The position numbers and the translations under genes are program-made. Shown here in pieces: positions 51,196-60,192 of a stretch of DNA of 64,000 bases. The DNA is from Hyphomicrobiales bacterium (lineage in GTDB: Bacteria; Pseudomonadota; Alphaproteobacteria; Rhizobiales; Beijerinckiaceae), in assembly GCA_900470095.1 (NCBI GenBank), contig UBZM01000036.1, forward strand, positions 124,001 through 188,000. Reading direction: 5' to 3'. The notes below the pieces were generated by a model that searched no databases, was not told the DNA's origin, and saw only the letters and a list, made by a program, of their open reading frames with translations. The stretch's first letter is position 1. Each line of letters begins with the position of its first letter.

Positions 51196-52452
51196 TCAGG
51201 CCCATTCGCCCTGGCGGAAGACTGCGACGCGGCTGCCATCGGCATGCACACCGTCGATATCGACTTGGTTCGAGCCGATCATCCAGTCGATATGGATGAA
51301 GCTCTTGTTGCCGCCTTGCGCCGCGATCTGCTCGGGCGTGAGCTTGGCGCCATCGATGAAGCATTTCGAGTAGCACTGGCCGAGCGCGATATGGCAGGAG
51401 GCGTTCTCGTCGAAGAGCGTATTGTAGAACAGGATGCCGCTCTGCGAGATCGGCGACGAATGCGGCACCAGCGCCACTTCGCCGAGGCGACGCGCGCCCT
51501 CGTCGGTGTCGAGAACTTTGTTCAGCACCTCCTCGCCCCGGGTGGCCCTGGCCTCGACGATACGACCTTCTTCAAAGCGCACCGAGATGCCATCGATCAG
51601 CGTGCCCTGATGCGAGAGCGGCTTGGTGCTGACGACATGGCCGGAGACCCGCCGCGCATGCGGCGTGGTGAAGACCTCTTCGGTCGGGATATTGGCATTG
51701 CAGGTCACGCCGTTCTTGGCAGTCGAGGCGCCGCCCTGCCATTCATGGCCGTCGGCAAGCCCGATCGTCAGGTCCGTGCCCGGCCCGGAAAAGTGCAGCG
51801 AATGGAAGTTCTGCCCGTTCAGCCACTGTGTCCGGCTGCGGAGGGTCGCATTATGCGCAGCCCAGGCCGAAATCGGGTCGGCACGGTCAACTCGCGAGGC
51901 GGCGAAAATCGCCTCGGCCAACTTGGCGACAGCGATGTCTTCGGCCTCATCCGGGAAGACCTGGCGGGCCCAGGATGCCGTTGGATAGGCCAGGATGTTC
52001 CAGTTGATATCGAACCCGGCGATTTTCTCGAGCGCGGGCTGATAGGCGATCGAATTGGCCTTGTTGGCGCGCGCCACCTTGGCCGGATCCTGCCCTGAGA
52101 GCAGCATCGGGTTGTCGCCGACGATGGCGAGGCGTGCTGTATTGGCGGCGAAGGCTTTGCCGACGCCTTCATAGAGCCAGCCCGGCGCTCGATCGAAGCT
52201 CGCATCCGGGGCATGGCGATAGCGTGAGAGCGTTATCTCTTCATCTGCCAGCATCGGCGTCACGAGCCCGGCACCGGCCTTGTAGGCATGCTCGGCGATC
52301 CGCCGCACCAGCGGCAGGGCGGCGACCGGCGCGGTCAGGAACAGATCCTGCCCGGCCTGGAGATTCAGTCCGACCTTGACAGCGACTTCGGCGAGCCTGT
52401 CGAGCTTGGCCGGATCGATCGATGCCAGGATATTCGGCTGGTGCGTGGTCAT
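51196..52452 (-). CDS. Aminopeptidase, M29 family
   Basis: A 418-residue thermophilic-aminopeptidase-type (AmpS/PepS) dinuclear metallo-enzyme releasing N-terminal residues from peptides. Conserved segments are LNGQNFHSLHFSGPGTDLTIGL, NIPTEEVFTTP, LGEVALVPHSSPIS and ILFYNTLFDENASCHIALGQCY, with metal-ligand Glu, His and Asp residues. The length is normal. No signal peptide. It lies just before an M20 amidohydrolase on the same strand (gap 114). Confidence 0.95.
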   Translation of the reverse strand: MTTHQPNILASIDPAKLDRLAEVAVKVGLNLQAGQDLFLTAPVAALPLVRRIAEHAYKAGAGLVTPMLADEEITLSRYRHAPDASFDRAPGWLYEGVGKAFAANTARLAIVGDNPMLLSGQDPAKVARANKANSIAYQPALEKIAGFDINWNILAYPTASWARQVFPDEAEDIAVAKLAEAIFAASRVDRADPISAWAAHNATLRSRTQWLNGQNFHSLHFSGPGTDLTIGLADGHEWQGGASTAKNGVTCNANIPTEEVFTTPHARRVSGHVVSTKPLSHQGTLIDGISVRFEEGRIVEARATRGEEVLNKVLDTDEGARRLGEVALVPHSSPISQSGILFYNTLFDENASCHIALGQCYSKCFIDGAKLTPEQIAAQGGNKSFIHIDWMIGSNQVDIDGVHADGSRVAVFRQGEWA

Positions 52453-52566
52453 GGAAAGCGGCCTCTCATGCTTGGCAAGTCCTTGACCGGCATGATGCGC
52501 AGCCGATCAGGGCGTCTTTGCGGTTTGGCAACAGGAACGTCGCCCGCTTGGTTCAGGTGCAATGCG

Positions 52567-53712
52567 CTAGCCGAGCAAATTGCGCAGCGTGCGCATGAAA
52601 GCGCGCGAGCCGGGCTCGATCAGGGCATCGGGAAAATCGAAATCCGGGTTGTGCAGCTGTGGCGAGGTTTCGCCCGAGCCGAGGATGAACATCGCCGATT
52701 TCGCCTGGCGGCCGAACAGGCCGAAATCCTCGGAGCCGCACGAGGGCGAGCCCGGGCCGTGCCGTAGCGTCTCGTCATCGAAGGCCTTGCGCAGGAGCGC
52801 CACCGCCTCGGCATCGTTTTCACAGTGATGGAAGACGTCGTGATAGCTCAGCGCGACGCCAAGACCCGATGCTTCAGCCGCTTCACGCACCAGCGCTTCG
52901 GCCCGTGTGCAAAGCGCGCCCATTTGCGCATCGTTCAGCGTGCGCAGCGTCGCCCAGATTTCGGCTCGGCCGGGCGCAATCCCAAAGGCCGCTTCGCCGA
53001 TAGCGGCGTGGGTCACGGTGACGAGCGCATAGGCCGCATCGAGCGGCCCGCCGGGGCCGAGCGCCGTCAATGCCGGCATCAGCCGGGCTACGGCTGAAAC
53101 CGGAGAGATGCCGTGTTCCGGCATGGAAGCATGCGAGGTCTTGCCGGTGAGCACGATCTGCAGTCCGCGCGAGGCGCAGTTCGCGGGGCCTTCCGAGAGC
53201 GTGATGTAGCCCAATGGCAGGCCGGGTTTATTGTGGAGCGAGAAGGCGTAGTCCGGCGCGATTTCCGCGAATTTCGGGTCGGCGATGACGGCGGCGGCAC
53301 CTGCGCCGTTCTCCTCTGCCGGCTGGAACAGCAGCACTGCGCGGCCGCGCTGCGGCCGTTGGCGGCCGAGCCCGCGCGAGAGCGCCGCGACCATGGTCAT
53401 GTGCCCGTCATGGCCGCAGGCATGGGATTTGCCGGGCACCTGGGAGCGATGGGCGCTCTCGGAGATTTCCTCGATCGGCAGGGCGTCGAGTTCGCAACGA
53501 ACCATCACCGTCGGTCCCGGCTCGCGCCCTTCATAAATCGCGGCGACGCCGTGCCCACCGAGCTCCGTCACGATACGGTCTGGCTCGCTCGGGGCAAGGA
53601 AGGCAACCACTGCCTTCGCCGTCTCCTGCTCCTCGCCCGATATCTCGGGAGAGCGGTGCAACTGCTGCCGCCAGGCGACGAGTTCGACCATGTCGGAGTT
53701 GGTGAGAAACAT
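52567..53712 (-). CDS. M20 family amidohydrolase (hippurate hydrolase-like)
   Basis: A 381-residue metallo-amidase of the AmhX/HipO branch. RRxLHRSPEISGEE-type N-terminus (WRQQLHRSPEISGEEQET), metal-binding SHACGHDGHM, catalytic QPAEENGAGA and C-terminal CGSEDFGLF are present. Members release N-acyl or N-acetyl groups from amino acids or dipeptides. The substrate is not predictable. The start is ATG 53712; the upstream gene (MarR) is 177 bases away. Confidence 0.93.
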   Translation of the reverse strand: MFLTNSDMVELVAWRQQLHRSPEISGEEQETAKAVVAFLAPSEPDRIVTELGGHGVAAIYEGREPGPTVMVRCELDALPIEEISESAHRSQVPGKSHACGHDGHMTMVAALSRGLGRQRPQRGRAVLLFQPAEENGAGAAAVIADPKFAEIAPDYAFSLHNKPGLPLGYITLSEGPANCASRGLQIVLTGKTSHASMPEHGISPVSAVARLMPALTALGPGGPLDAAYALVTVTHAAIGEAAFGIAPGRAEIWATLRTLNDAQMGALCTRAEALVREAAEASGLGVALSYHDVFHHCENDAEAVALLRKAFDDETLRHGPGSPSCGSEDFGLFGRQAKSAMFILGSGETSPQLHNPDFDFPDALIEPGSRAFMRTLRNLLG

Positions 53713-53889
53713 TCCGCTATCCCCTGAGCGCCGGCTGAATCAGACCTGATGCCGGCTTCGTATGGCCAGAGAATTATCAACTTGCCTGGAGCGGCAAGCG
53801 CCATTCTTGCCTGCGGGGGGCGCGCTGTGCTCATTCCTGGCCCGCAAGCCGGTGGGTTTGTTGTCGAGGCGGCCTCCCGACACAAGGCC

Positions 53890-54381
53890 TCACCGGTTGC
53901 CCTCAAAACCCGCCAGGTACTTGCTCAGCAGGGCGTTGAGGGCCGCGTTTTCTCCCAGGGACAGCACGGAGCTCAGCCGCGCCTGGGTCGCGACATGCGC
54001 CGTGACGGCAGCTTCGATTGTCGCAAAGCCACGCTCGGTCAGTGAAATGATGAAACTGCGGCGATCCTCGGGGTTATGAGTGCGCTCGACGAGGCCCGCC
54101 TTCTCCAGTTGGTCGATGCGGTTCGTCAACGTGCCCGAGGTGATCATCATCGTCGCCAGCAGATCTCCCGGCGACAGGCTGTAGGGAGGGCCGGAGCGCC
54201 GCAGTGTCGCCAGCACGTCGAAACTTGCGCTGTTGAGGCCATGCTCGGCGAAGGTCTTCTCCATCTCACGGCCGAGATGCTGCGAGAGCCGTTTCAGGCG
54301 GCCGAACAATCCCATTGGCGTGACATCGAGGTCCGGTCTCTCCCGGTTCCACTGCGCCAGAATTCCGTCGACATGGTCCAT
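53890..54381 (-). CDS. MarR-family transcriptional regulator
   Basis: A 163-residue winged-helix regulator. SPGDLLATMMITSGTLTNRIDQLEKAGLVERTHNPEDRRSFIISLTERG covers the recognition helix and wing with the typical DRR turn. It is divergent from an EamA-type exporter gene, with two palindromes in the 80-base gap. This is the classical layout of a MarR protein repressing itself and an efflux gene. Confidence 0.93.
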   Translation of the reverse strand: MDHVDGILAQWNRERPDLDVTPMGLFGRLKRLSQHLGREMEKTFAEHGLNSASFDVLATLRRSGPPYSLSPGDLLATMMITSGTLTNRIDQLEKAGLVERTHNPEDRRSFIISLTERGFATIEAAVTAHVATQARLSSVLSLGENAALNALLSKYLAGFEGNR

Positions 54382-54403
54382 GCCGCATCGTTGCGAGAGA
54401 TTA

Positions 54404-54417
54404 TCTTGACGTCAAGA
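54404..54417. promoter_or_regulatory. MarR operator site 1
   Basis: TCTTGACGTCAAGA, a perfect 14-bp palindrome, 22 bases from the MarR start codon. Its core is identical to the core of site 2, centred 26 bp away. Confidence 0.75.
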
Positions 54418-54419
54418 GA

Positions 54420-54453
54420 TCGCTCATTATCTTGACGTCAAGATAATGAGCGA
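54420..54453. promoter_or_regulatory. MarR operator site 2, 34-bp perfect palindrome
   Basis: The left half TCGCTCATTATCTTGAC is followed at once by its exact reverse complement. The site ends 8 bases before the EamA gene start codon. Shared core TATCTTGACGTCAAGA with site 1 and position between divergent regulator and exporter make a MarR operator likely. Confidence 0.8.
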
Positions 54454-54461
54454 GACCCATC

Positions 54462-55352
54462 ATGGCCCGTAATGCCGACTTGCTGCTGACCGCGATCGCC
54501 CCGGCCATCTGGGGCAGCACCTATCTGGTGACGACGGAATTCCTGCCGCAGGGCTATCCCTTGACGGTATCGATGCTGCGGGCGCTCCCGGCCGGCCTCC
54601 TGCTGCTGCTCGCCGTCAGGCAGCTGCCGCAGGGGATCTGGTGGGGCCGCGTTCTCCTCCTCGGCGCGTTCAACTTTTCGCTGTTCTGGTGGATGTTGTT
54701 CATCGCGGCCTATCGGCTGCCGGGCGGTGTCGCGGCGACGGTTGGCGCCGTCCAGCCGCTTGTCGTGCTGCTACTCGCCCGCCTGCTGCTCGGTTCCGCC
54801 ATCCGCCCGCTCGCCATTATCGCGGCCATCGCCGGCATGGCAGGTGTCGCGCTGCTGATTCTGACGCCGCAGGCTGCGCTCGATCCGCTCGGCATCGCCG
54901 CTGGTCTCGCAAGCGCGCTGTCGATGGCGGCGGGCACGGTCCTGAGCCGGCGCTGGCAGCCACCGGTCTCGCCACTGACCTTCACCGCCTGGCAGCTGAC
55001 GGCGGGCGGAACGCTTTTGCTGCCAGTGGTCCTCTGGCTCGAACCCGCACCGCCGGCATTGAACGGGACGAACATCCTCGGCCTTGCCTATCTCGGACTG
55101 ATCGGCGCTGCCCTGACCTATATCCTCTGGTTCCGCGGCATTGCCCGACTCGGTCCCTCGACGGTTTCGCCGCTCGGCTTTCTCAGCCCGATGACGGCCG
55201 TCATCCTCGGCTGGTCGGTCCTCGGCCAATCACTCAGCCCCGCCCAGATCGCCGGGATGGCAATCGTCCTCGGCAGTGTGTGGTTGAGCCAGCGCGCTCA
55301 GCAGTCAGCGTCCACGGCTACAGCGACGGCGGCGAAACCCCGGGAGGCGTGA
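54462..55352 (+). CDS. EamA/DMT-superfamily exporter
   Basis: A 296-residue drug/metabolite transporter with ten predicted membrane helices in two EamA repeats. WGSTYLVTTEFLP in the first helix and LSPMTAVILGWSVLGQSLSPAQIAGMAIVLGSVW at the end are typical. It probably exports a small metabolite or toxic compound that is the ligand of the divergent MarR protein. The specific substrate is unknown. Confidence 0.93.
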   Translation: MARNADLLLTAIAPAIWGSTYLVTTEFLPQGYPLTVSMLRALPAGLLLLLAVRQLPQGIWWGRVLLLGAFNFSLFWWMLFIAAYRLPGGVAATVGAVQPLVVLLLARLLLGSAIRPLAIIAAIAGMAGVALLILTPQAALDPLGIAAGLASALSMAAGTVLSRRWQPPVSPLTFTAWQLTAGGTLLLPVVLWLEPAPPALNGTNILGLAYLGLIGAALTYILWFRGIARLGPSTVSPLGFLSPMTAVILGWSVLGQSLSPAQIAGMAIVLGSVWLSQRAQQSASTATATAAKPREA

Positions 55353-55379
55353 CCGGGGCACGCCTCCTCGAGCGTGTCT

Positions 55380-56402
55380 TCAGTTGTCCTGAAACAGCTC
55401 TTCGTAGGCGAACAGCCCCTGATGGCCGCCGGTGTGCCAGAACACCACTGTTTCATCGGACCGGAACGCGCCGCGCCGCACCAGCGCAAACAGCCCCGCC
55501 ATGGCCTTGCCGGTATAGACGGGATCGAGAAGGATGCCCTCCAGTCGCGCAACACTCGTCACGGCCTCAAGCATCGCCGCCGTCGGCTGGCCGTAGCCGG
55601 GCCCGATCTGCGTTGCGTCTATCGTGATCGAGACATCGGCGACGCTCTGGCTCCCAACAAGCGCGAGTGTGCCGCGCGCAAGGCCAGCGACGATACCACG
55701 TGCCTCCTCGACTTGCCGCGAGACGCTGATGCCATGGACGGCGCAGGCAAGGTCCAGCGTCTGTACGCCCGCAACGATGCCGGCATGGGTGCCGCCGCTG
55801 CCGGTCGCGAGCACGATATGGTCGATCTGTCGGTCTGCGTCCCTGGCCTGCTCGACGAGCTCGGTGAGTGCGTCATGATAGGCGAGGCCGCCCAGTGCAT
55901 TGGATCCGCCGATCGGGATGAAATAGGGCCGCCGGCCCTGCGCACGCAGCGCAGCCAGCGTCTGTTCGAGCGCCTCCATGGCGTCCTGCTCTGCGGATAG
56001 GATGCGGATATCGGCGCCGAGCAATCGGTCGAGCAGGATATTGCCATTGGCCCGGTAGCTCGCGCTGCGGCCGCTGATCTTGTCGGTCAGGAGCAGAACG
56101 CAGCCGAGGCCGTTCCTGGCCGCGGCGGCGGCCGTCTGCCGCGCGTGGTTGGACTGGATGGCCCCGAGCGTGACCAGCGTGTCGGCCCCCTGGAGAAGCG
56201 CGTCGCCGACGAGATATTCGAGCTTGCGGGCCTTGTTGCCGCCACCGGCGAGACCTGTGCAATCGTCGCGCTTGATCAGGATCGATGGTCCAGGGCCATG
56301 ACGTCGGAGTTCCTCTGTCAGGCGGGGCAGAGCCTCGAGGGGCGTCGGCAGCATCGCAAGGGGAGCCCGGTTGCGTTCAACCAGTGACCAGGGCTTGTTC
56401 AT
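55380..56402 (-). CDS. D-cysteine desulfhydrase/ACC deaminase-family PLP enzyme
   Basis: A 340-residue fold-type II PLP enzyme. The Schiff-base Lys is K57 in AGGGNKARKLEYLVGDAL; GAIQSNHARQTAAAAARNGLG binds cofactor and substrate carboxylate, and ATGSGGTHAGIVAG is the phosphate loop. D-cysteine desulfhydrase (DcyD) degrades D-Cys to pyruvate, H2S and ammonia; L-cysteate or ACC activity is possible in relatives. It is the last gene of a run after two ABC permeases (108 bases away). Confidence 0.88.
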   Translation of the reverse strand: MNKPWSLVERNRAPLAMLPTPLEALPRLTEELRRHGPGPSILIKRDDCTGLAGGGNKARKLEYLVGDALLQGADTLVTLGAIQSNHARQTAAAAARNGLGCVLLLTDKISGRSASYRANGNILLDRLLGADIRILSAEQDAMEALEQTLAALRAQGRRPYFIPIGGSNALGGLAYHDALTELVEQARDADRQIDHIVLATGSGGTHAGIVAGVQTLDLACAVHGISVSRQVEEARGIVAGLARGTLALVGSQSVADVSITIDATQIGPGYGQPTAAMLEAVTSVARLEGILLDPVYTGKAMAGLFALVRRGAFRSDETVVFWHTGGHQGLFAYEELFQDN

Positions 56403-56510
56403 GTCGGTTGTTCCTCACCGAGACCGGCGCAGTGGCGCTGCGGCCCACCATAGCGGCCGGCCCGAAAAAGGCAGCCGCGCCAGGGCGGGGCAGCCATGCG
56501 CGCCTGGCTG

Positions 56511-57401
56511 TCACATCCTCCGCGAAATCCGCGGATCGAGCTTGTCGCGCAGCCCGTCGCCCAGCAGGTTGACCGCGAGCACCACCAGCGCCAGCGCGAT
56601 CGCCGGGCAGAAGATCGTCCAGGGCGCGCGTGCCAGGTAGAGCCTGCTGGAAGCGATCATGTTGCCCCAGCTCGGCGTTTCCGGGGGCACTCCAGCGCCG
56701 AGGAATGACAGCGACGCCTCGACCAGGATCGCCGATGCGCAGATATAGGTCGCCTGCACGATCAGGGGCGCGATCGTGCTCGGCATGATGTGGAGCAGCA
56801 AGATGCGAGGCGTCCGCGCCCCGCAGGCGATCACCGCCTCAACGAAAGGCAGCTCGCGGACACTGAGCACGATCGAGCGCACGAGCCTGACCACGCGAGG
56901 CAGTTCCGGAATGGCGATGGCGGCAATGACGATTCCGATGCTGCCCTGGTTGAGGGCGACCAGCGCGATCGCGAGCAGGATCGCTGGAATCGCCATCAGC
57001 CCGTCCATCAGGCGCATGACCGGGGTCTCGATCCAGCGGTAATAGCCGGCCATCAGGCCGATCAGCAGCCCGGCGCTGATCGAGATCGTCGCGACGCTGA
57101 GACCGACGATCAGTGAGACGCGTGCACCGTAGACTGTGCGGGCGAACACATCCTGGCCGAGATGGTCGGTGCCGAACCAGAACTGCGCGGATGGCGGCAG
57201 CAGCCGGCGTGTTGGCGCTTTTAGCATCGGGTCGCCGGCGAGCAGTGGCGCGAAGATCGCGATCGCGACGAAGAAGATCAGTATGGCGCCGCCTAGCAGC
57301 ATTGTCGGGTTGCGCCGGGCGAAGCGCCTGAACCGGGCGCCGAGACTGCGCGGCGCAGGGCTGAGGGTGGCAGGGGCGGTATGGGCCGTGATCACGCTCA
57401 T
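56511..57401 (-). CDS. Peptide-type ABC transporter permease (DppC-like)
   Basis: A 296-residue inner-membrane permease with six predicted helices. The N-terminal OppC region (about 20-75) ends in FWFGTDHLGQDVFARTVYGARVSL, the hallmark of the DppC/OppC branch. The EAA loop is EAVIACGARTPRILLLHIMP. It pairs with the DppB-like permease 12 bases upstream. No ATPase gene follows. Confidence 0.95.
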   Translation of the reverse strand: MSVITAHTAPATLSPAPRSLGARFRRFARRNPTMLLGGAILIFFVAIAIFAPLLAGDPMLKAPTRRLLPPSAQFWFGTDHLGQDVFARTVYGARVSLIVGLSVATISISAGLLIGLMAGYYRWIETPVMRLMDGLMAIPAILLAIALVALNQGSIGIVIAAIAIPELPRVVRLVRSIVLSVRELPFVEAVIACGARTPRILLLHIMPSTIAPLIVQATYICASAILVEASLSFLGAGVPPETPSWGNMIASSRLYLARAPWTIFCPAIALALVVLAVNLLGDGLRDKLDPRISRRM

Positions 57402-57413
57402 CGCTTCGCTCCC

Positions 57414-58355
57414 TCAGTACCGGATCCGGGGATCGATCAGCGAATAGGAGAGATCGACGAGCAGGTTGACCAGGACGTAGATGCCGGAGAACAGCAAGAT
57501 CACACCCTGGATGATCGGATAGTCGCGCTTCGAGATGGCATCGACGACGAGCCGTCCGATGCCGGGAATGTTGAACACCGTCTCCGTGATGACGACGCCG
57601 CCGATGAGAAGCGCGACGCCGATGCCGATCACCGTGATGATCGGCACGCCGGCGTTCTTGAGCGCATGCTTCATCAGCATCGTTTTCGTCGTGACGCCTT
57701 TGGCCTTGGCAGTCCGGATATAGTCTTCCTCGAGCACCTCCAGCATCGAAGCGCGCGTCATGCGCGCGATCAGCGCGATATAGGCGAGGCCGAGTGTGAC
57801 GGTCGGCAGGATCAGGTGAAGCAGCCACGGCCCCACGCCATCGGCGAGCGGCTTGTAGCCCTGGACGGGGAGCCAACGCAGCTCGATAGCGAAGATGTAG
57901 ATCAGGCCGTAGCCGACGACGAAGGCCGGCATTGAGAAGCCGAGCACCGAGAAGCCCATCAGGGCACGGTCAACCAGACTTCCGACCCTCCAGGCCGCGA
58001 TCACACCGAGGCTGACCGCGATGCCGACGGCGAAGAGCATGGTCAGCAGCGCGAGCGAAAGCGTAGGCTCCAGGCGTTGGAGGATCAGCCTGCTGACCGG
58101 CGTGTTCGAAAAGATCGAAACCCCGAGATCTCCGCTCAGCACGCGTGCGGCCCAGCGCCAGAATTGTACCAGCAGCGGATCGTCGAGCCCGAGCCGCTGA
58201 CGGATGGCGACGATCTGCTGGGGCGTCGCGTAATCGCCGGCGATGATCGCGGCTGGATCGCCGGCCGAGAAATGCAGCAGCAGGAAGACGAATATACCGA
58301 CGAGCGTCATCACCAGCAGGGTCTGGGCCAGCCGTTGGGCGATGTAACTGAGCAT
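57414..58355 (-). CDS. Peptide-type ABC transporter permease (DppB-like)
   Basis: A 313-residue permease. MLSYIAQRLAQTLLVMTLVGIFVFLLLHFSAGDPA is the typical DppB/OppB start. The EAA loop is YIRTAKAKGVTTKTMLMKHALKNAGVPI. Six membrane helices are predicted. It forms the translocation pore with the DppC-like protein. Confidence 0.95.
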   Translation of the reverse strand: MLSYIAQRLAQTLLVMTLVGIFVFLLLHFSAGDPAAIIAGDYATPQQIVAIRQRLGLDDPLLVQFWRWAARVLSGDLGVSIFSNTPVSRLILQRLEPTLSLALLTMLFAVGIAVSLGVIAAWRVGSLVDRALMGFSVLGFSMPAFVVGYGLIYIFAIELRWLPVQGYKPLADGVGPWLLHLILPTVTLGLAYIALIARMTRASMLEVLEEDYIRTAKAKGVTTKTMLMKHALKNAGVPIITVIGIGVALLIGGVVITETVFNIPGIGRLVVDAISKRDYPIIQGVILLFSGIYVLVNLLVDLSYSLIDPRIRY

Positions 58356-58490
58356 GGGGTCGATTGTCCTCCTTCAGCCTGAGCAGGCTGGAAGCGGCAG
58401 GCCGTTCGCGCCGCGCGCCGGCTGCACCGTCCACCAGCCCGCCGGAATGGTCCGATGCCGGCCGGGGCGGAGGCCGGCCTGCGGAGGCGG

Positions 58491-60089
58491 CTACCCCTTC
58501 TTGACGTTCCAGAACGGGATCAGCTCCGGCATGCCGATCAGCCCGGTGAGATTGCGCAGGGCCGCTGGCTGGAACCATTGCCCGTAATACATGTGGGGCA
58601 CGAAATCCCAGGCGTTCTGCTGCATGTCGCGCGCGATCTGCCGGCGTTCGGCATCATTCGAAGCTGCCGCCCATTTGTCGCGGAAGGCTTCGTGCTTCTC
58701 ATCGCTCGGCCAGCCGAACCAGCCCTTCTCGCCATTGGCGGCATGGCCGCTGAGCGCCACGGGATTGCCGAAGGCATTGACCGAGCCCGAGGTGAAGAAG
58801 ACGTTCCAGCCGCCCTGGTCCGGAGGGCTCTTGACCGCACGCCGCGTGATGACCGCGCCCCAGTCCGAGGCCTGCAGTGAGACGTTGAAGCCGGCCTGGC
58901 GCATCCATTGTGCGATCAGGTTCGCGGCGTTGTTCATATAGGCGATGTTGGTGGCGTGCAGCACGACGACAGGGCGCCCGTCATAGCCGGATTCCTTGAC
59001 GAGCTGCTTGGCCTTCTCGATGTTCTGGCCGCCCTTGAACCAGTCGATATTGGCGTCGTTCTCCATTGGTGTGCCCATGCCGAACAGGGACGAGCAGCCC
59101 TTGAAGTACTTCTCGTCGCCGAAGGTCGCCTTCATAACCTCGGTTGGGTGAATGAGGTAGAGCATCGCCTGGCGGGCCTTGACGTTGTTGAACGGCGGAT
59201 GGAGCCAGTTGACACGGGCCCAGCCGAGCTGGCCCTGCTTGTTCAGGACCTCGAGCTTGATCTCCTTTTCTCCCTCCAGCGAGGACAGCAGGTCGACATT
59301 CGGATACTCGATCATGTCGATCTCGCCGGCGCGGATGGCGGCGATCGCCGTCGCCTCATCGGCGATGTTTTCGTAGACGACGCGGTCGACATTCACGACC
59401 TTGCCGCCGGAGGTGAAGACGGCTGGCTCCGAACGCGGCACATAGTTCGGGTTCTTGTCGTAGACGTAGCGCTGGCCCTGGACGACGGCGTCCTGGTTCA
59501 TAACGAACGGGCCCGAGCCGATGATCGTCTGAATCTGCTGCATCGGGTCGGTCTGCGCTTCCTTCTCGCGCATGATGTAGCAGGCATTGGTGGCCGCCTT
59601 GGCGAGCCACTCGACCGCCAGGCTGTAGGGTTCCTTCATCACGAGCTGGAAGGATTTGTCGTCCTTCACCGGAGTGTCGGCGAGGCGGGCCATCATGTGC
59701 TGGCCGCCACCGTCGCGCGCACCCCAGCGTCGGATCGAGGCGACGCAATCGCGCGCTGTCACTGGTGTGCCGTCGGTGAAGCGCAGGCCGTCGCGAAGCT
59801 CGAAGCTGTAGGTCTTGCGGTCGTCCGAGAGCGAATATTTCGAGACCATCTGCGGCTTGGGCTCGAACTTGTCATCGACCCCGAACAGCGTGTCATAGAC
59901 CATGGCAGCATGGTACGAGGTCATGTTCGCGGTGGTCCAGACCGGATCGAAGACGCGAAGATCGCCATGCAGCACGGCGCGGACGGTGCGTGAGACGGGT
60001 GGGGTGGTCTGGGCCCTCAGGCGGGCAGGGGCGGCGGTCAGGGCTCCAGCGAGACTGCCCTGGACGAATCTGCGGCGTGTGGTCGTCAT
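58491..60089 (-). CDS. ABC transporter substrate-binding protein, family 5
   Basis: A 532-residue periplasmic solute-binding protein. The N-terminus TTTRRRFVQGSLAGALTAAPARLRAQ looks like a twin-arginine signal. The SBP_bac_5 domain follows: LRVFDPVWTTANMTSYHAAMVYDTLFGVD, then FELRDGLRFTDGTPVTARDCVASIRRW. It should deliver peptides, or another small amine-bearing solute, to the DppB/C-like permeases. The start is ATG 60089 with GGAGGG upstream. Confidence 0.94.
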   Translation of the reverse strand: MTTTRRRFVQGSLAGALTAAPARLRAQTTPPVSRTVRAVLHGDLRVFDPVWTTANMTSYHAAMVYDTLFGVDDKFEPKPQMVSKYSLSDDRKTYSFELRDGLRFTDGTPVTARDCVASIRRWGARDGGGQHMMARLADTPVKDDKSFQLVMKEPYSLAVEWLAKAATNACYIMREKEAQTDPMQQIQTIIGSGPFVMNQDAVVQGQRYVYDKNPNYVPRSEPAVFTSGGKVVNVDRVVYENIADEATAIAAIRAGEIDMIEYPNVDLLSSLEGEKEIKLEVLNKQGQLGWARVNWLHPPFNNVKARQAMLYLIHPTEVMKATFGDEKYFKGCSSLFGMGTPMENDANIDWFKGGQNIEKAKQLVKESGYDGRPVVVLHATNIAYMNNAANLIAQWMRQAGFNVSLQASDWGAVITRRAVKSPPDQGGWNVFFTSGSVNAFGNPVALSGHAANGEKGWFGWPSDEKHEAFRDKWAAASNDAERRQIARDMQQNAWDFVPHMYYGQWFQPAALRNLTGLIGMPELIPFWNVKKG

Positions 60090-60192
60090 GTCTCTCTCCC
60101 TCCAAGAGATGCTGAATGACCGCGAGCATTCGCTTCGTCTGGCCACCCTCGATGATCAAAACACGGTCTAGTCTCCTTGCACGGGGCGAGCC

